Assembly: GCF_004364175.1 (NCBI RefSeq)
Contig: NZ_SNZW01000014.1
Location: forward strand, 186,001 to 250,000
Reading direction: 5' to 3'
DNA: 64,000 nt
Source: Maribacter caenipelagi
GTDB taxonomy: Bacteria; Bacteroidota; Bacteroidia; Flavobacteriales; Flavobacteriaceae
Within the stretch, counting starts at the first letter, position 1. Each line of letters opens with the position of its first letter. The notes under the pieces were generated by a model. The model had not been told where the DNA came from. It worked only from the letters and a program-made list of their open reading frames with translations, and ran no database searches. Of this stretch, positions 1 to 7,278 are shown piece by piece. A program made the position numbers and the translations under genes.

Positions 1-2
1 GG

Positions 3-761
3 ACGGTCGATGGAAAAAAATTGATTTACAATTCTAAAGGTCATTTGTATAATTATGATTTGACAACAAACTTCATTACTCCGCTTAATACCGGTTTTGC
101 AGTAAAAAATAATAATGACCATGTTTTAACTTTTGATGGTAAACTTTTAGGAATTAGCCATCACAACCAAAAAGACAACGGTTCTTCTGCCTTATATTAT
201 CTACCTGCCGATGGAAGCTCTAATCCGACAATGGTTACCAAACCAAGTGTAGGCGCCTCATACCTTCACGGATGGTCTCCAAACAACAAGGAGATGTTAT
301 TTACAGGAGAAAGAAATGGAGCATATAACATATTTTCCGTCAATGTAAAGTCAGGAAAAGAAGAACAGTTAACGGATTTCGAAACTTTAGATGATGGTGC
401 AGAATATACCAAGAACGGTAAGTTTATCTTTTTCAATTCCGTTCGATCTGGCACTATGCAATTGTATAGAATGAAGGTCAATGGTAAAAAGCAAACGCAA
501 TTAACTTTTGATGAATATAATGATTGGTTTCCTCATGTGAGTCCGGATCAAAAATGGATTGTCTTTATTTCATTTCCGAAAGATATCAATCCGAATGAGC
601 ATCCTTTCTACAAGCATTGTATGTTACGCATTATGCCCATTAATGGAGGAAAACCAAAAGTTATTGCACATATTTATGGTGGTCAAGGAAGTATTAATGT
701 ACCAAGCTGGTCACCAGATAGCAAGAAAATAGCATTTATAACCAATACAGGTAGTTATTAA
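3..761 (+). CDS. TolB-like beta-propeller protein, 5' end outside the window
   Basis: The reading frame is open to the left edge: the codons before the first possible start (TTG at 21) read TVDGKK and continue a propeller blade, so the true start lies upstream. At least four PD40/WD40-like blades are visible, with the signatures WSPNNKEMLFTG, YTKNGKFIFFNS, VSPDQKWIVFIS and WSPDSKKIAFIT, two followed by a sugar- or TolB-like 'EEQLT' or 'TQLTFD' strand. This family is common in Bacteroidota as periplasmic or surface TolB-related proteins. The substrate is unknown, and the signal peptide cannot be judged because the N-terminus is missing. Confidence 0.75.
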   Translation, partial: TVDGKKLIYNSKGHLYNYDLTTNFITPLNTGFAVKNNNDHVLTFDGKLLGISHHNQKDNGSSALYYLPADGSSNPTMVTKPSVGASYLHGWSPNNKEMLFTGERNGAYNIFSVNVKSGKEEQLTDFETLDDGAEYTKNGKFIFFNSVRSGTMQLYRMKVNGKKQTQLTFDEYNDWFPHVSPDQKWIVFISFPKDINPNEHPFYKHCMLRIMPINGGKPKVIAHIYGGQGSINVPSWSPDSKKIAFITNTGSY

Positions 762-791
762 ACAATAAATCAACTTAGGTTATGAAGAACT

Positions 792-1334
792 TTAGTTGTC
801 AATAGTTAAAGAGCTTATAGTTCCACTAAACTGAATAGCATTTCTATTTGCCATATTAACAGAAACGTTACTCGATCGGTTGGGAAAAATATCCATATAA
901 ACAGTATACTGATCAGAGGTATCAGAAATCTGAAAACTTATGGTATACTTTTGCTTATTGCTATTGAACTCTTGCGTATAGTTATCTGGTAGTCCGTTAA
1001 ACTCAATGCCTGTAGCAGAACCATAACCACCACCAAATTGGCGTTCTCCATAATAAGGTAAGTTGGCCGAAACGCTATCTCCAAAAATCTTCAAATAATT
1101 ATTGTTACCAGTTAGGTCTATTCGTGAAATGTTACTACCAGGCGGTAAAAGACCGCTATTCGCAATTGAATTTAAACTTTGAGTGACGGTGGGGTTGGCA
1201 GATGTTGCCGTAAATTCTATTTGTTTTGATGCTACCAAACCGTGTATAGCATGCGAATCGCTAATTGCCGTTTTTGAAGAGGAACAACCTAGCAAAACAC
1301 TGAATGCAAATATAATGATAAGTGAAGTTCTCAT
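792..1334 (-). CDS. DUF4251 family lipoprotein
   Basis: This 180-residue protein starts with a lipoprotein signal ending in the lipobox LLGC (Cys17), so it should be anchored in an envelope membrane. The rest is a soluble beta-rich domain with the GxYYG-like region (NLPYYGERQFGGGYG) and the GIEFNGLPDNY segment that I associate with DUF4251, a family restricted mainly to Bacteroidota and without known function. It stands alone, tail to tail with the propeller gene to its left. ATG at 1334 is the only start that keeps the signal sequence. Confidence 0.65.
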   Translation of the reverse strand: MRTSLIIIFAFSVLLGCSSSKTAISDSHAIHGLVASKQIEFTATSANPTVTQSLNSIANSGLLPPGSNISRIDLTGNNNYLKIFGDSVSANLPYYGERQFGGGYGSATGIEFNGLPDNYTQEFNSNKQKYTISFQISDTSDQYTVYMDIFPNRSSNVSVNMANRNAIQFSGTISSLTIDN

Positions 1335-1389
1335 AGGTGCTATTTTTAATCACCTAATAAGCTACGAAATCTATGCCAAAAAATGAAGT

Positions 1390-1716
1390 TTAATCATCAA
1401 ACTCTTCTTCTTCAAATTCGGTATTTACTAATACTGACTTTTTAAAGTTGACGTTTCTAGATTCTTTGTATAATGCCTTGATTAATCGATGACGTTTACG
1501 GTCAGAAATATCTAGGGTGTCCAACCCTCTAATTTTTTCTTGTAAGGCAGCTCTTTGAAGCATCACTGCTGTTTCATAATTAGGTTCAAATTGAAACATT
1601 ACCGGACCTTCATCTTCTTCATTCGGTTTTGTAACAGTAGATTCTTTGGATTGTGAGTACAACATAGCTGTACAGAAAAAGGTGCAGCAAATAGCTAGCC
1701 GCGTAAAAATTTTCAT
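1390..1716 (-). CDS. small secreted protein, paralogue of the protein at 2715-3056
   Basis: The protein has 108 residues with a Sec signal of about 21 residues (LAICCTFFCTAMLYSQS). The mature part is charged and ends in an acidic tail (EFEEEEFDD). Its core, LDTLDISDRKRHRLIKALYKE, matches the core of the small secreted protein encoded about 1 kb away (LDSIDISDAKRKRILQELKK), so the two are likely paralogues. I do not recognise a named family. Predicted mostly helical; a periplasmic role is inferred from the signal only. Confidence 0.6.
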   Translation of the reverse strand: MKIFTRLAICCTFFCTAMLYSQSKESTVTKPNEEDEGPVMFQFEPNYETAVMLQRAALQEKIRGLDTLDISDRKRHRLIKALYKESRNVNFKKSVLVNTEFEEEEFDD

Positions 1717-1833
1717 GTCAAATTCATTAATGTTCTATGTCTAAAATAGTAACATTTTTTTGAAATGATTTATATACATGAATGTTATAGAGAAATAATA
1801 CCGACTTTTACCAATTACCTAAGAAATAGGTAT

Positions 1834-2166
1834 TTAAACGGGTTGTCTTACATTGACCGGTTTTCTAAATTTTAAGGTATACTCCATAAAATCAAATTCC
1901 AGTTCAGACGTTTCCCGAATATGAAAATTGACCATTTTGTATTGCTCAGGTAATACTTCTTTTGTCGACCTTAAGTATTCCAATAATTTCTTATTGGCCT
2001 CAGAAAGTTTAGAAATTTTATTTTTTAAAAACACTTTAGTTTCAAACAAAGCGACAGTAGTAGGTTCATATAAATAAGAATCTACTCTAATTTTAAAATG
2101 TTGAATAGTGTTTTTACACCGTTCCAATTTTCCTAAACAAGTAGATTTATCCTTTACATTTTCCAT
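1834..2166 (-). CDS. hypothetical cytoplasmic protein
   Basis: This is a 110-residue protein of unknown function. It has no signal or membrane segment. Residues about 40-75 are rich in Lys, Leu and Glu and could form a helix or short coiled coil (KNKISKLSEANKKLLEYLRS). Two Cys occur near the N-terminus (Cys10, Cys17). It lies between the small secreted protein and the hibernation factor, facing away from the latter. The call as a real gene rests on length, codon use in keeping with its neighbours and a sensible ATG start. Confidence 0.45.
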   Translation of the reverse strand: MENVKDKSTCLGKLERCKNTIQHFKIRVDSYLYEPTTVALFETKVFLKNKISKLSEANKKLLEYLRSTKEVLPEQYKMVNFHIRETSELEFDFMEYTLKFRKPVNVRQPV

Positions 2167-2399
2167 ACCAGTAGAATTTAAAAATAAAAATGTGGGAATT
2201 TTACCTCAAGTTAAAAAAATCATGGCATTTTTGAACTATGTTTGTGTAAGTTTAACTTTACTTTTAAATAAGCTCATTTTAGCTAACGGTATGGAAACAA
2301 AACGATTAAACAACCTTAACTCAGAGAACTATAAGTATTAAGATTTTTTTAATTGTAATGCATCATTGAAATGAGTATCTTAAACTAAACTTTTAGCCT

Positions 2400-2702
2400 A
2401 TGAATATCAATTTTGAATACGACGATGTAAAAGCTAGCAATCGATTAGAGATAATGGCTGCTGAGAAATTAGAGAAACTATTGGATAAATTCGATTTTAT
2501 AGTTAGATCCGATGTTTTCTTTAAAAAGGAGAATACCTCTTCCCCCGATTCGGGTATGGTGTGTAACATACGCTTAAGTGCACCAGGTCCTCGCCTGTTT
2601 GCGCAGTCGTCTTCTAGTAGTTTTGAAGCTGCAATTGCTTCATCTATAGAAGATTTACAACGACAATTGGAAAAAAGAAAAGCAAAAATGCAGTCTCATT
2701 AG
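2400..2702 (+). CDS. hpf: ribosome hibernation factor, HPF/RaiA family (short form)
   Basis: The 100-residue protein has the beta-alpha-beta-beta-beta-alpha layout of the HPF/YfiA family, opening with the strand MNINFEYDDVKASNRLE. It contains the SGMVCNIRLSAPGPRLFAQ strands and a helical end (SIEDLQRQLEKRKAKMQ). Proteins of this family bind the 30S subunit and silence 70S ribosomes in stationary phase or stress. It lacks the C-terminal dimerisation domain of the long form. The stop codon lies inside the stem of the terminator at 2688-2709. A gene-less leader of about 230 bases lies upstream. Confidence 0.75.
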   Translation: MNINFEYDDVKASNRLEIMAAEKLEKLLDKFDFIVRSDVFFKKENTSSPDSGMVCNIRLSAPGPRLFAQSSSSSFEAAIASSIEDLQRQLEKRKAKMQSH

Positions 2703-2709
2703 ACTGCAT
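2688..2709 (+). terminator. bidirectional Rho-independent terminator
   Basis: A perfect 9-bp stem (ATGCAGTCT / AGACTGCAT) with a 4-nt loop (CATT) is followed by a T-run on the plus strand and, read from the other side, by a T-run on the minus strand. It serves hpf and the convergent small secreted protein gene, and the hpf stop codon TAG at 2700-2702 is part of the hairpin. Confidence 0.85.
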
Positions 2710-2714
2710 TTTTT

Positions 2715-3056
2715 TTATTGTTTTATATTATCATCAGAAACCGTGTGATTGGCAATCACGGTTTGAACCCGCTCAGAAAAAGGGTTCTTCTTCAATTCTT
2801 GTAATATACGTTTTCTTTTAGCATCAGATATATCGATAGAATCTAACAACGCTTTCATTCTATATTGATATGTGATACGACTTTGCTTTAACGCAATGCG
2901 TTCAGAAGCTGTCAAGACATAATCAGATTCAAACTGATTTAAAAGCATTCGCTGCTTTACTTTAGCCTCTAATTTCAAAGAATCTTGTGCTTGGATTGTT
3001 GGTATGCTCAAAATAAAGCATAACAAAAACCCACAAAAAAGGGTTAGATTTTTCAT
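2715..3056 (-). CDS. small secreted protein, paralogue of the protein at 1390-1716
   Basis: The protein has 113 residues with a clear Sec signal ending near IPTIQAQ (about residue 24). The mature part is highly basic and helical, with the core LDSIDISDAKRKRILQELKK that also occurs, slightly changed, in the protein at 1390-1716. No cysteine follows the signal, so it is probably soluble in the periplasm or secreted. The family is not one I can name. It shares a bidirectional terminator with hpf. Confidence 0.6.
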   Translation of the reverse strand: MKNLTLFCGFLLCFILSIPTIQAQDSLKLEAKVKQRMLLNQFESDYVLTASERIALKQSRITYQYRMKALLDSIDISDAKRKRILQELKKNPFSERVQTVIANHTVSDDNIKQ

Positions 3057-3428
3057 TTTAATAGCTTGTTCTACTTTAAAATTAAAACAAAAAATTAGAT
3101 ATTCTCTTAATTATTAAATTAAAAAGTAGTTCATCGGATAAAAATACTTTTTTATCTATTTTATACAATAAGCCAAAAATTGGCACACAACTATATTGAT
3201 TTTCAGGGTATCACAAATTTTAAAATCAAATACGCCATTACCCTTTTATTTTAATAATGTTGTCAACCTCTGTTTTTAAACAGGGATGCACGCTAATTTC
3301 ATATTCCATTTTTTTAGGTTACTATTTTGAGCTAAAACATCCAACTATAAAGGGATAATGATACAAATTTGCATTATAAAAAGAATTCACTAGTAAATTG
3401 ATTGCCAATTCAACAACATTTCAAAGAA
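3057..3428. other. intergenic region without a gene
   Basis: About 370 very AT-rich bases contain no credible gene. One dyad is visible at 3270-3283 (CTGTTT-tt-AAACAG), which has no T-run after it and could be an operator rather than a terminator. The right end leads into the TerC promoter. Nothing else stands out. Confidence 0.5.
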
Positions 3429-3462
3429 TTGAAATAGGTAAAGTCAATTTTTAATACCTTTG
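3429..3462 (+). promoter_or_regulatory. Bacteroidota-type promoter of the TerC gene
   Basis: A -33 TTG at 3429-3431 and a perfect -7 box TACCTTTG at 3455-3462 are separated by 23 bases, within the range known for Flavobacterium sigma-A promoters. Transcription should begin near 3469, which puts the in-frame TTG at 3460 inside the promoter and favours the ATG at 3481 as the start. Confidence 0.7.
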
Positions 3463-3480
3463 CATCTTGAAAAATTCTTT

Positions 3481-4419
3481 ATGATAGTCTGGATTGTCTT
3501 TATTGCTTTTGTACTTATATTTCTTGCATTAGATTTAGGTGTTTTTCATAAAGATGAACATGTAATTAAATCTAAAGAAGCAGGAATCTGGACGGCTATT
3601 TTTGTATCCGTCGCATTTGCCTTTAGTGGTGTTATCTATTGGTTGTTCAGTGCAGAAATTATTGCCAACCCAACGGGACTAACGCCAAACGATGCCGTTC
3701 TAAAATATATTACAGGGTATCTTATTGAGCTTTCACTAAGTGTAGACAACGTTTTTGTAATCGCCGTAATATTCTCATCATTTAAGATACCGCCATTATA
3801 CCAACACCGCGTTTTGTTTTGGGGTATTCTTGGAGCTATCGTTTTCAGGGCTTTAATGATATTTTTCGGAGTTGCCCTTATCACTAAATTTGAGTGGATT
3901 ATTTATGTGTTCGGTGTGTTTTTATTGTACACCGCATTTAATATGCTTAAAGGTGATGATGATGACTTTGATCCTCAAAACTCTTTCGTATTTAAACAGA
4001 TCAAGAAAATATACCCAGTAACCTCTACCATGCACGGTCATGATTTTTTTGTAAAAAGAATGGGACTCAATGCGGCTACTCCCCTATTTGTAGCACTAAT
4101 TGTTATTGAACTTACCGATATTCTATTCGCTCTAGATAGTATACCTGCAATTTTAGCAATTACAGCAGATCCTTTTATAGTGTTCACCTCTAATATCTTA
4201 GCTATCTTAGGACTGCGTTCTATGTATTTTTTAATTTCTAGAATGCTAGAAAAATTTAAGTATATCAATTACAGTTTAGTAGTTATTCTTGCTTTTGTAG
4301 GACTAAAAATGTTATTCTCCCATTACATACATTTACCGGAATGGGTTTCTTTAACTGTTATTTCAGTAGCGTTGGTATCGGGAATTTTAGCTTCAATATT
4401 AATTAAGGACAAAGAGTAG
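3481..4419 (+). CDS. TerC family integral membrane protein
   Basis: The 312-residue protein has about eight or nine membrane helices and the acidic intramembrane motifs typical of TerC/Alx: LIELSLSVDNVFVIAVI in the third helix and VIELTDILFALDSIPAIL further on. Such proteins are metal transporters, with manganese export shown for relatives (Alx, MntX-like TerC). A small acidic loop, KGDDDDFDPQ, follows helix five. I start it at ATG 3481 because the in-frame TTG 21 bases upstream falls within the -7 promoter box. It ends 24 bases from the convergent ACP gene. Confidence 0.85.
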   Translation: MIVWIVFIAFVLIFLALDLGVFHKDEHVIKSKEAGIWTAIFVSVAFAFSGVIYWLFSAEIIANPTGLTPNDAVLKYITGYLIELSLSVDNVFVIAVIFSSFKIPPLYQHRVLFWGILGAIVFRALMIFFGVALITKFEWIIYVFGVFLLYTAFNMLKGDDDDFDPQNSFVFKQIKKIYPVTSTMHGHDFFVKRMGLNAATPLFVALIVIELTDILFALDSIPAILAITADPFIVFTSNILAILGLRSMYFLISRMLEKFKYINYSLVVILAFVGLKMLFSHYIHLPEWVSLTVISVALVSGILASILIKDKE

Positions 4420-4443
4420 TTCTTAAGTTGTTATTTTTAGATG

Positions 4444-4710
4444 TTACTTCTCTGCTAGTTTGGCGTCGATAATCGCCATGGCATCATTGACTGTTTGCAT
4501 TTGATCCATGTCATCATTTTCAAGGCGAATATCAAAGGCATCTTCTACATCTAATACAATATCTACAAGATTTGCAGAATTGATATTTAAGTTGTTCATG
4601 AAGTGACTATCTTGATCAATGTCAGTAACCGCTACGTCTTCGGGAAGATAGATTTTTATTATTTCTTTTAGTTTCTGGTATTTTTCCTCGTTAAGCATAT
4701 ACAAATTCAA
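4444..4710 (-). CDS. acyl carrier protein of the type III PKS operon
   Basis: This 88-residue protein has the four-helix ACP layout. The phosphopantetheine attachment serine is Ser45 in NINSANLVDIV, where the usual DSL is replaced by NSA, so it differs from the primary fatty acid ACP. The acidic helix VEDAFDIRLENDDMDQ that follows is the normal partner-binding face. A second in-frame ATG at 4698 (MLNEEKYQ) could also be the start. It is the last gene of the seven-gene operon, 35 bases after the ketosynthase. I infer that it carries the growing acyl chain for the synthase at 7279-8334. Confidence 0.8.
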   Translation of the reverse strand: MNLYMLNEEKYQKLKEIIKIYLPEDVAVTDIDQDSHFMNNLNINSANLVDIVLDVEDAFDIRLENDDMDQMQTVNDAMAIIDAKLAEK

Positions 4711-4745
4711 TTAAAATACCTTTTGGTATTATTATACTTTTTAAA

Positions 4746-6023
4746 TTATTCTTTTGAAATCGCCTTAAATATAACACAAGCATTTACATCTCCGAATCCG
4801 AAACTTGCTTTTGCGATTACTTTCGGAGCATGATTTGTTGTTTCCCTCGGAATACAGGAATCAGAAATCAACTTGGAAATCTCAGGATGTATATCGTCAC
4901 AGTTCATGTTTTTAAAAACAACTTGCTCCTTAAACTGCAATACTGTGGCAACGCTTTCAATGCTACCTGCTGCTGCCAAACAATGACCTACCGAACCCTT
5001 AAATGAATTGATATACGGAAAATTATCATACTTTCTACCAAGCGCCATACTCCAGTTTTCAATTTCTAATCCGTCTTTCGTTGTTGCCGTTAAATGACCA
5101 TTAATAACATCAATGTCCGAAGCTTCAACACCTGCATTAGTCATTGCATTTCGTATGCAACGTTGCACTGCAATACTATTGGGTGCAGTCATAGAGCCTT
5201 CTCCTATTTGTCCGCCGCTATTAATTTCACCTCCAAGTACTTCGGCATAAATATGTGCACCTCGTTTTTGGGCACTTCCTAAGGACTCCAGCACCAATGC
5301 TCCTGCACCACTACCAGGAATGAATCCCGCTGCAGTGGCACTCATAGGTCTACTTGCCTTGGTAGGATTGTCATTATACGCTCTAGGTAATATACGCATG
5401 GCATCAAAACCGCCCCATACATAGGGACCACTATCACTACAACTACCGGTTAGCATAATTTCGGCTTTACCTTGACGTATACGTTCATATGCCATGATAA
5501 TTCCCTCAGTACCCGTGGTGCATGCTGCGGAATTTGTGGTTACTTGATTTCCGCAGCCTAATAAACCGCCTAAATAGGCACTTATGCCGCTTGCCATGGT
5601 TTGTATTACCGAAGTACTACCAAGTCTACGAACATTACCTTCATCTATTAAATGAATGGCTTCTCTAAATTTATCGACGCCGAGTATACCCGTACCAAAA
5701 ATAATTCCCCGGTCCCAGCTTGGTTCATCGGTCGTATTCTTTTCTAAACCAGCATCTTTCCATGCATCTACTCCCGCAATTACTCCATATACAATTCCCG
5801 TAGCATTTAAGCCTCTGCGCTCTAATGGGGTAAAATAGTTATCGATAAGATTGTCTTTCACCAATGGCTCACCAGCAACCTGACAACCAAAACCTAGCTT
5901 CTCAAGATTTGGCTGATGCCGTAGTCCGCTTTTGCCTTCCAGCAAAGCAGATGTAAAATCGGTGAGACCTACGCCATTTGGAGCACATACCCCTAAGCCT
6001 GTAATAACTACACGTCTATTCAT
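4746..6023 (-). CDS. divergent beta-ketoacyl-ACP synthase (FabF-like)
   Basis: The 425-residue protein has the full thiolase-fold ketosynthase. The nucleophile is Cys168 in NSAACTTGTEGI, and the two histidines are His310 (NGHLTATT) and His347 (KGSVGHCLAAAG), so the Cys-His-His triad is intact. The first histidine motif is unusual: primary FabF enzymes have a form of AHGTST here, and this one reads GHLTAT. It should condense malonyl-ACP with an acyl chain. Its start overlaps the end of the dehydratase gene by 8 bases, showing translational coupling. It is more likely a specialised enzyme than the housekeeping FabF. Confidence 0.85.
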   Translation of the reverse strand: MNRRVVITGLGVCAPNGVGLTDFTSALLEGKSGLRHQPNLEKLGFGCQVAGEPLVKDNLIDNYFTPLERRGLNATGIVYGVIAGVDAWKDAGLEKNTTDEPSWDRGIIFGTGILGVDKFREAIHLIDEGNVRRLGSTSVIQTMASGISAYLGGLLGCGNQVTTNSAACTTGTEGIIMAYERIRQGKAEIMLTGSCSDSGPYVWGGFDAMRILPRAYNDNPTKASRPMSATAAGFIPGSGAGALVLESLGSAQKRGAHIYAEVLGGEINSGGQIGEGSMTAPNSIAVQRCIRNAMTNAGVEASDIDVINGHLTATTKDGLEIENWSMALGRKYDNFPYINSFKGSVGHCLAAAGSIESVATVLQFKEQVVFKNMNCDDIHPEISKLISDSCIPRETTNHAPKVIAKASFGFGDVNACVIFKAISKE

Positions 6024-6468
6024 TTACAACACCTATCATGCCTGCTAAAACCCCTTTACAGACCAATTTATCATCTTTGTTATACATTTTTACTTCACAT
6101 TTTAGTTTCTGAAATCGAAAGTAGGCAAGCTCAGAAACCACGGTAACGCGTTCACCTGGAAATACAGGCAACAGAAATTCCATTTCAGAGCTGCTCATAC
6201 CAATGCCTAAATTTTCTAATGCAGTCTTTTGACCTAATAGATAAATACCCAAACAAACCAGACCAATTTGCGCACAGCATTCGGTTAATATCACTCCCGG
6301 TGTTACGGGATTATTCTTAAAATGCCCTTTGTAAAAATCTGCATCTGGCGAAAAACGATAACTACCTTCAACGCCTTTGTCATTTACATACTGAATCTCA
6401 TCAACAAACAGAAATGGCGCTGTATAGGGCAGTTGATTCATTATCCAATTATAAGATTCTTTCATCAC
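6016..6468 (-). CDS. 3-hydroxyacyl-ACP dehydratase, FabZ/hotdog family
   Basis: This 150-residue single hotdog domain has the FabZ catalytic pair: His49 in YKGHFKNNPVTPGVI and Glu63 in LTECCAQ, separated by the usual distance. It should remove water from 3-hydroxyacyl-ACP in each elongation cycle. It is 9 bases downstream of the reductase and overlaps the ketosynthase by 8 bases. It is about the length of primary FabZ, but its place in this operon suggests a dedicated role. Confidence 0.8.
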   Translation of the reverse strand: MMKESYNWIMNQLPYTAPFLFVDEIQYVNDKGVEGSYRFSPDADFYKGHFKNNPVTPGVILTECCAQIGLVCLGIYLLGQKTALENLGIGMSSSEMEFLLPVFPGERVTVVSELAYFRFQKLKCEVKMYNKDDKLVCKGVLAGMIGVVNE

Positions 6469-6477
6469 CTTTAAATA

Positions 6478-7260
6478 TTACATCAAACTTTCGCCGCCAT
6501 CAACTTTTATAACGGTTCCCGTAATCCATTTTGCTTCATCCATAGTTAACAAATACACCGCATTTGCTACGTCTTCGGGCAATGTCAGTCTTTTCTGCGG
6601 ATTTCTCTTCAATGCATTTTCTTTAATCTGCTCATACCCGGGAATCATAGATAACGATTTAGTCATGGTGATACCTGCCTGTATACAATTTGCCTTTACA
6701 CCAATAGGTGCAAACTCTAACGCAATGCTTCTGGTTAGCGCCTCTAAAGCTACTTTAGCCACTGAAACAGCGCTGTAATTAGGTAATGCCTTTGTATTTC
6801 CTTCACTTGTAAATGATATGATGCGAGAATCACCTGCAAACAAACCTGCTTGAACCAAGGCTTTGGTCCAATCATACAAACTTAAGGCCATGGCATCGAA
6901 AGTTATTTTAAAATCGGTATCGACCAAGGTTGGTTTACTTTCAGAATACATAGGCTTAAGCGTTCCTTTAGCTACACTATGTATCAATACTTTTATTTGA
7001 TGCCCTTCTGGTAATTGATTCTGAATATTCGAAATGATATCTGTTCGTTTTTCAGCATTCAAAACATCTACATTCATTGCCATCAATTGATTTCCAAAAG
7101 CTCGAATCTCATCGAATCCCTTTTCAATCTCATCCATAGCCGAACGTCGATCTCGGTGCAAAATTAAAATATGATAACCGTGACTAGCCAATTTCTTTGC
7201 CGTTGCTAGCCCTAGCCCACTACTTCCTCCTAAAATCAAAGCCCAATAATTACTATTCAT
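6478..7260 (-). CDS. SDR-type reductase with Y-X6-K site, probable FabL-like enoyl-ACP reductase
   Basis: The 260-residue Rossmann protein has the cofactor motif GGSSGLGLATAKKLA near residue 11. Its active site is Tyr162-X6-Lys169 (NYSAVSVAK), the spacing of enoyl reductases FabI and FabL, and not the Tyr-X3-Lys of ketoreductase FabG. The segment that follows, VALEALTRSIALEFAP, closely resembles FabL. I therefore read it as the enoyl reduction step and not ketoreduction. The operon has no FabG of its own, so the keto step would use the housekeeping enzyme. Automatic annotation is likely to call it FabG or a generic SDR. Confidence 0.75.
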   Translation of the reverse strand: MNSNYWALILGGSSGLGLATAKKLASHGYHILILHRDRRSAMDEIEKGFDEIRAFGNQLMAMNVDVLNAEKRTDIISNIQNQLPEGHQIKVLIHSVAKGTLKPMYSESKPTLVDTDFKITFDAMALSLYDWTKALVQAGLFAGDSRIISFTSEGNTKALPNYSAVSVAKVALEALTRSIALEFAPIGVKANCIQAGITMTKSLSMIPGYEQIKENALKRNPQKRLTLPEDVANAVYLLTMDEAKWITGTVIKVDGGESLM

Positions 7261-7278
7261 AATTGTTATTCGATTGTG

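Noticed and set aside
2108..2341. 77-codon plus-strand ORF before hpf
   Set aside because: Its first third overlaps the opposite-strand gene at 1834-2166 and the protein has no family resemblance; only the last 16 codons were kept as a possible leader ORF.
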